Translations under genes and position numbers: made by a program
Part shown: positions 62,904 through 64,000 of the stretch, in pieces
How positions within the stretch are numbered: the first letter of the stretch is position 1
Layout: every line of letters begins with the position of its first letter
NCBI GenBank assembly: GCA_037577475.1
Contig: CM075187.1
Location: 24,334,810 to 24,398,809, forward strand
Length of the DNA stretch: 64,000 nt
Direction: 5' to 3'
Origin: Chaunax sp. Z400
Taxonomy: Eukaryota; Chordata; Actinopteri; Lophiiformes; Chaunacidae
Notes under the pieces: model-generated
What the model saw: the letters and a program-made list of their open reading frames with translations, nothing else
Databases searched by the model: none
Told to the model about the DNA's origin: nothing

Positions 62904-64000
62904 TCACTCAATAACATCTACCTTCTTGCAGGTGAACATTTTGGCAAGGTTGCTGAACCACTTCCTCCATCTTTTGACTTTTCTGGGTCCTTTATCCTTA
63001 CTAATGTTGACCCCATTTGAATGATGAGTATCAGAGGAAGGTGAATTTGCCACATTTGTGTCAGGTTGTGTCTTGTTATCCCCAGGAGCGGTGATTTCAT
63101 CTACGCCATCCGTAGCTGGTGGTCCATGAGAACCAGAGGGAGTTGCTACATTTGTGACATGTAGTGTCTGGTCAGCCCCAGCAGTGGTGGTTTCATTTAA
63201 GCCATCTGTAGCTGGGGGTCCATTATTGGTCTCCACAGTAGTCTCCTCATCGGTTGGATGTGTGTCATCCAAGCAAGTAATGTCTTCTTCATTTTGACTC
63301 ATCACTTCGCTGGACGTTATAAAGCGACTGATTTCAGATGGCTGCCACAGCATGCATTTGTCAACGGTAGAAAAGGCAGATTTGACATACCTGTCCTTAA
63401 TGTCACTTGGGAAGTGTTTCATTGTGATGAAACGGTGTCCTAAAGCTTCACTGGGGGTGATTCTTTTTTTAGGATCCACTTGCAGCATATGTCTGAGGAG
63501 GCTTAAGAAGGCCTGATGGTCCTCATACTTAGTGCCATTCTTCTTTCTGCAGCGGATCTTTGTAATGTCATCAAGACTACTGAACTTTGCAGAAAGGTCC
63601 CAGTGTAGTTTGTTTTTGAATCCCATTGCCTGATTGTATTCCTGTCTTGTTTTCAACCTAAATGGAGCAGTAAGGGAGTCATTGGTGAAATAGTCCATGG
63701 TATAAAGTCCGCCACTCATTAAGTGGTCGTCAGGCTGACCATGCATCTGTGTGATGACTCTCATGGCTTCATACGGATCCTTTGATGGATACAGCTCTAT
63801 GCCCAGGTACAAGAACGCTAAGACGCAGGCAAGAGACCACATATCAACGGCCTCATTCAGTGGGAGGCCCAAATAGACCTCTGGGGCCCTGTAGCCAACA
63901 TTTTGAATTTTGCGGCCCCGCCTTATGATGTAAACTTTACATGCCGAACCAAAATCAATCAGTTTCACCTTGAAGGGATACGATTGATGATTAACCAGCA
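62904..64000 (-). CDS. HIPK-like protein kinase, C-terminal part (5' end outside window)
   Basis: The frame is open from the window edge to a TGA at 62904-62906, giving 364 visible residues. Visible residues 11-17 read VKLIDFG and 36-40 YRAPE, so the DFG and APE motifs are intact. The C-lobe signature EAVDMWSLACVLAFLYLG and LYPSKDPYEAMRVITQMHGQP closely resembles HIPK-family kinases (DYRK/HIPK branch, CMGC group). The kinase domain ends near residue 195. Between DFG and APE, the Ser-Thr-Tyr segment that HIPKs autophosphorylate is replaced by a basic stretch (IRRGRKIQN). The tail of about 170 residues is Thr/Asp/Asn-rich, carries GPPATDG twice 32 residues apart, and ends in a basic aromatic stretch (KVKRWRKWFSNLAKMF) before KVDVIE. 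The HRD catalytic loop and the N-lobe lie beyond the edge, so activity cannot be judged. The GTG at 63966-63968 is an internal valine codon, not a start. No intron interrupts the visible part. Probably one of the HIPK-like genes multiplied in teleosts; the exact orthologue is unknown. Confidence 0.88.
   Translation of the reverse strand, partial: LVNHQSYPFKVKLIDFGSACKVYIIRRGRKIQNVGYRAPEVYLGLPLNEAVDMWSLACVLAFLYLGIELYPSKDPYEAMRVITQMHGQPDDHLMSGGLYTMDYFTNDSLTAPFRLKTRQEYNQAMGFKNKLHWDLSAKFSSLDDITKIRCRKKNGTKYEDHQAFLSLLRHMLQVDPKKRITPSEALGHRFITMKHFPSDIKDRYVKSAFSTVDKCMLWQPSEISRFITSSEVMSQNEEDITCLDDTHPTDEETTVETNNGPPATDGLNETTTAGADQTLHVTNVATPSGSHGPPATDGVDEITAPGDNKTQPDTNVANSPSSDTHHSNGVNISKDKGPRKVKRWRKWFSNLAKMFTCKKVDVIE
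63031..63222 (-). repeat. 96-bp tandem duplication inside the kinase tail
   Basis: Two adjacent copies of about 96 bp encode the two GPPATDG-containing segments of the kinase tail. The near-identical cores begin at 63105 and 63201, exactly 96 bp apart. The period is a multiple of three, so the frame is kept. The copies have diverged (GLNETTTAG versus GVDEITAPG), so the duplication is not very recent. Confidence 0.8.

Noticed and set aside
62692..63024. 110-codon plus-strand frame overlapping the kinase 3' end
   Set aside because: Antisense to the kinase tail; no domain, AT-rich hydrophobic translation.
63966..63968. GTG as the start codon of the kinase frame
   Set aside because: The frame continues upstream (LVNHQSYPFK before VKLIDFG) with kinase-like sequence to the window edge, so this is an internal Val.

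Overview
The window looks like vertebrate nuclear DNA, almost certainly from a teleost fish. It is AT-rich and nearly gene-free, with many long (GT)n/(CA)n microsatellites and interspersed repeats of kinds familiar from fish genomes: a tRNA-derived SINE, Tc1-like and piggyBac-like transposase relics, hAT-type and TTAA-target miniature elements, a LINE 3' end, and several other dispersed families. There are no bacterial-style operons, and nearly all open frames are short and lie inside repeats or low-complexity DNA. The species cannot be named from the sequence alone, and family names given for repeats are recollection, not a database result.

Only one protein-coding gene can be supported. At the right edge (62904-64000, minus strand) is the C-terminal part of a protein kinase related to the homeodomain-interacting protein kinases (HIPK). 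It is cut by the window end just before the DFG motif. It has an altered activation loop, a short tail with a 96-bp internal duplication, and a basic C-terminus; the large C-terminal region of classical HIPKs is absent. A second, weak coding candidate is a 33-nt exon-like segment at 8725-8757 with good acceptor and donor signals.

Layout: 1-16 kb is mostly unique intergenic or intronic DNA with a SINE (1.8 kb), a TTAA-flanked miniature transposon (3.1-3.8 kb), degenerate dispersed repeats (7.3-7.8 and 9.2-9.5 kb), a perfect 12-bp hairpin (12.2 kb) and stretches that may be conserved non-coding elements (10.2 and 13.8-14.7 kb). 15.9-17.7 kb is a repeat cluster: an interspersed repeat, a long GT tract, an 18-base G run and a 26-bp minisatellite of 25 indel-free units. 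19-25 kb is mostly unique, with possible regulatory blocks at 21.0-21.5 and 24.2 kb. 25.3-31.1 kb holds a 631-bp inverted-repeat element, a hammerhead-ribozyme-like motif in a Penelope-like context, a piggyBac relic and GT tracts. 33.8-37 kb has a dispersed repeat and a T/G-rich imperfect tandem array. 41.7-46.9 kb is dense in transposon debris: LTR-like repeat, SINE-like repeat, Tc1 relic, LINE 3' end, and a repeat copy that seems split by a 1.15-kb insertion. 49.6-56.5 kb holds two more dispersed repeats, a 14-bp perfect hairpin, a hAT-type element with exact 8-bp target duplications, and a second Tc1 relic. 56.5-62.3 kb is quiet before the kinase gene.

The genes do not form a pathway. The window reads as a gene desert or large intron shaped by transposon insertions, ending in one lineage-specific-looking kinase gene.
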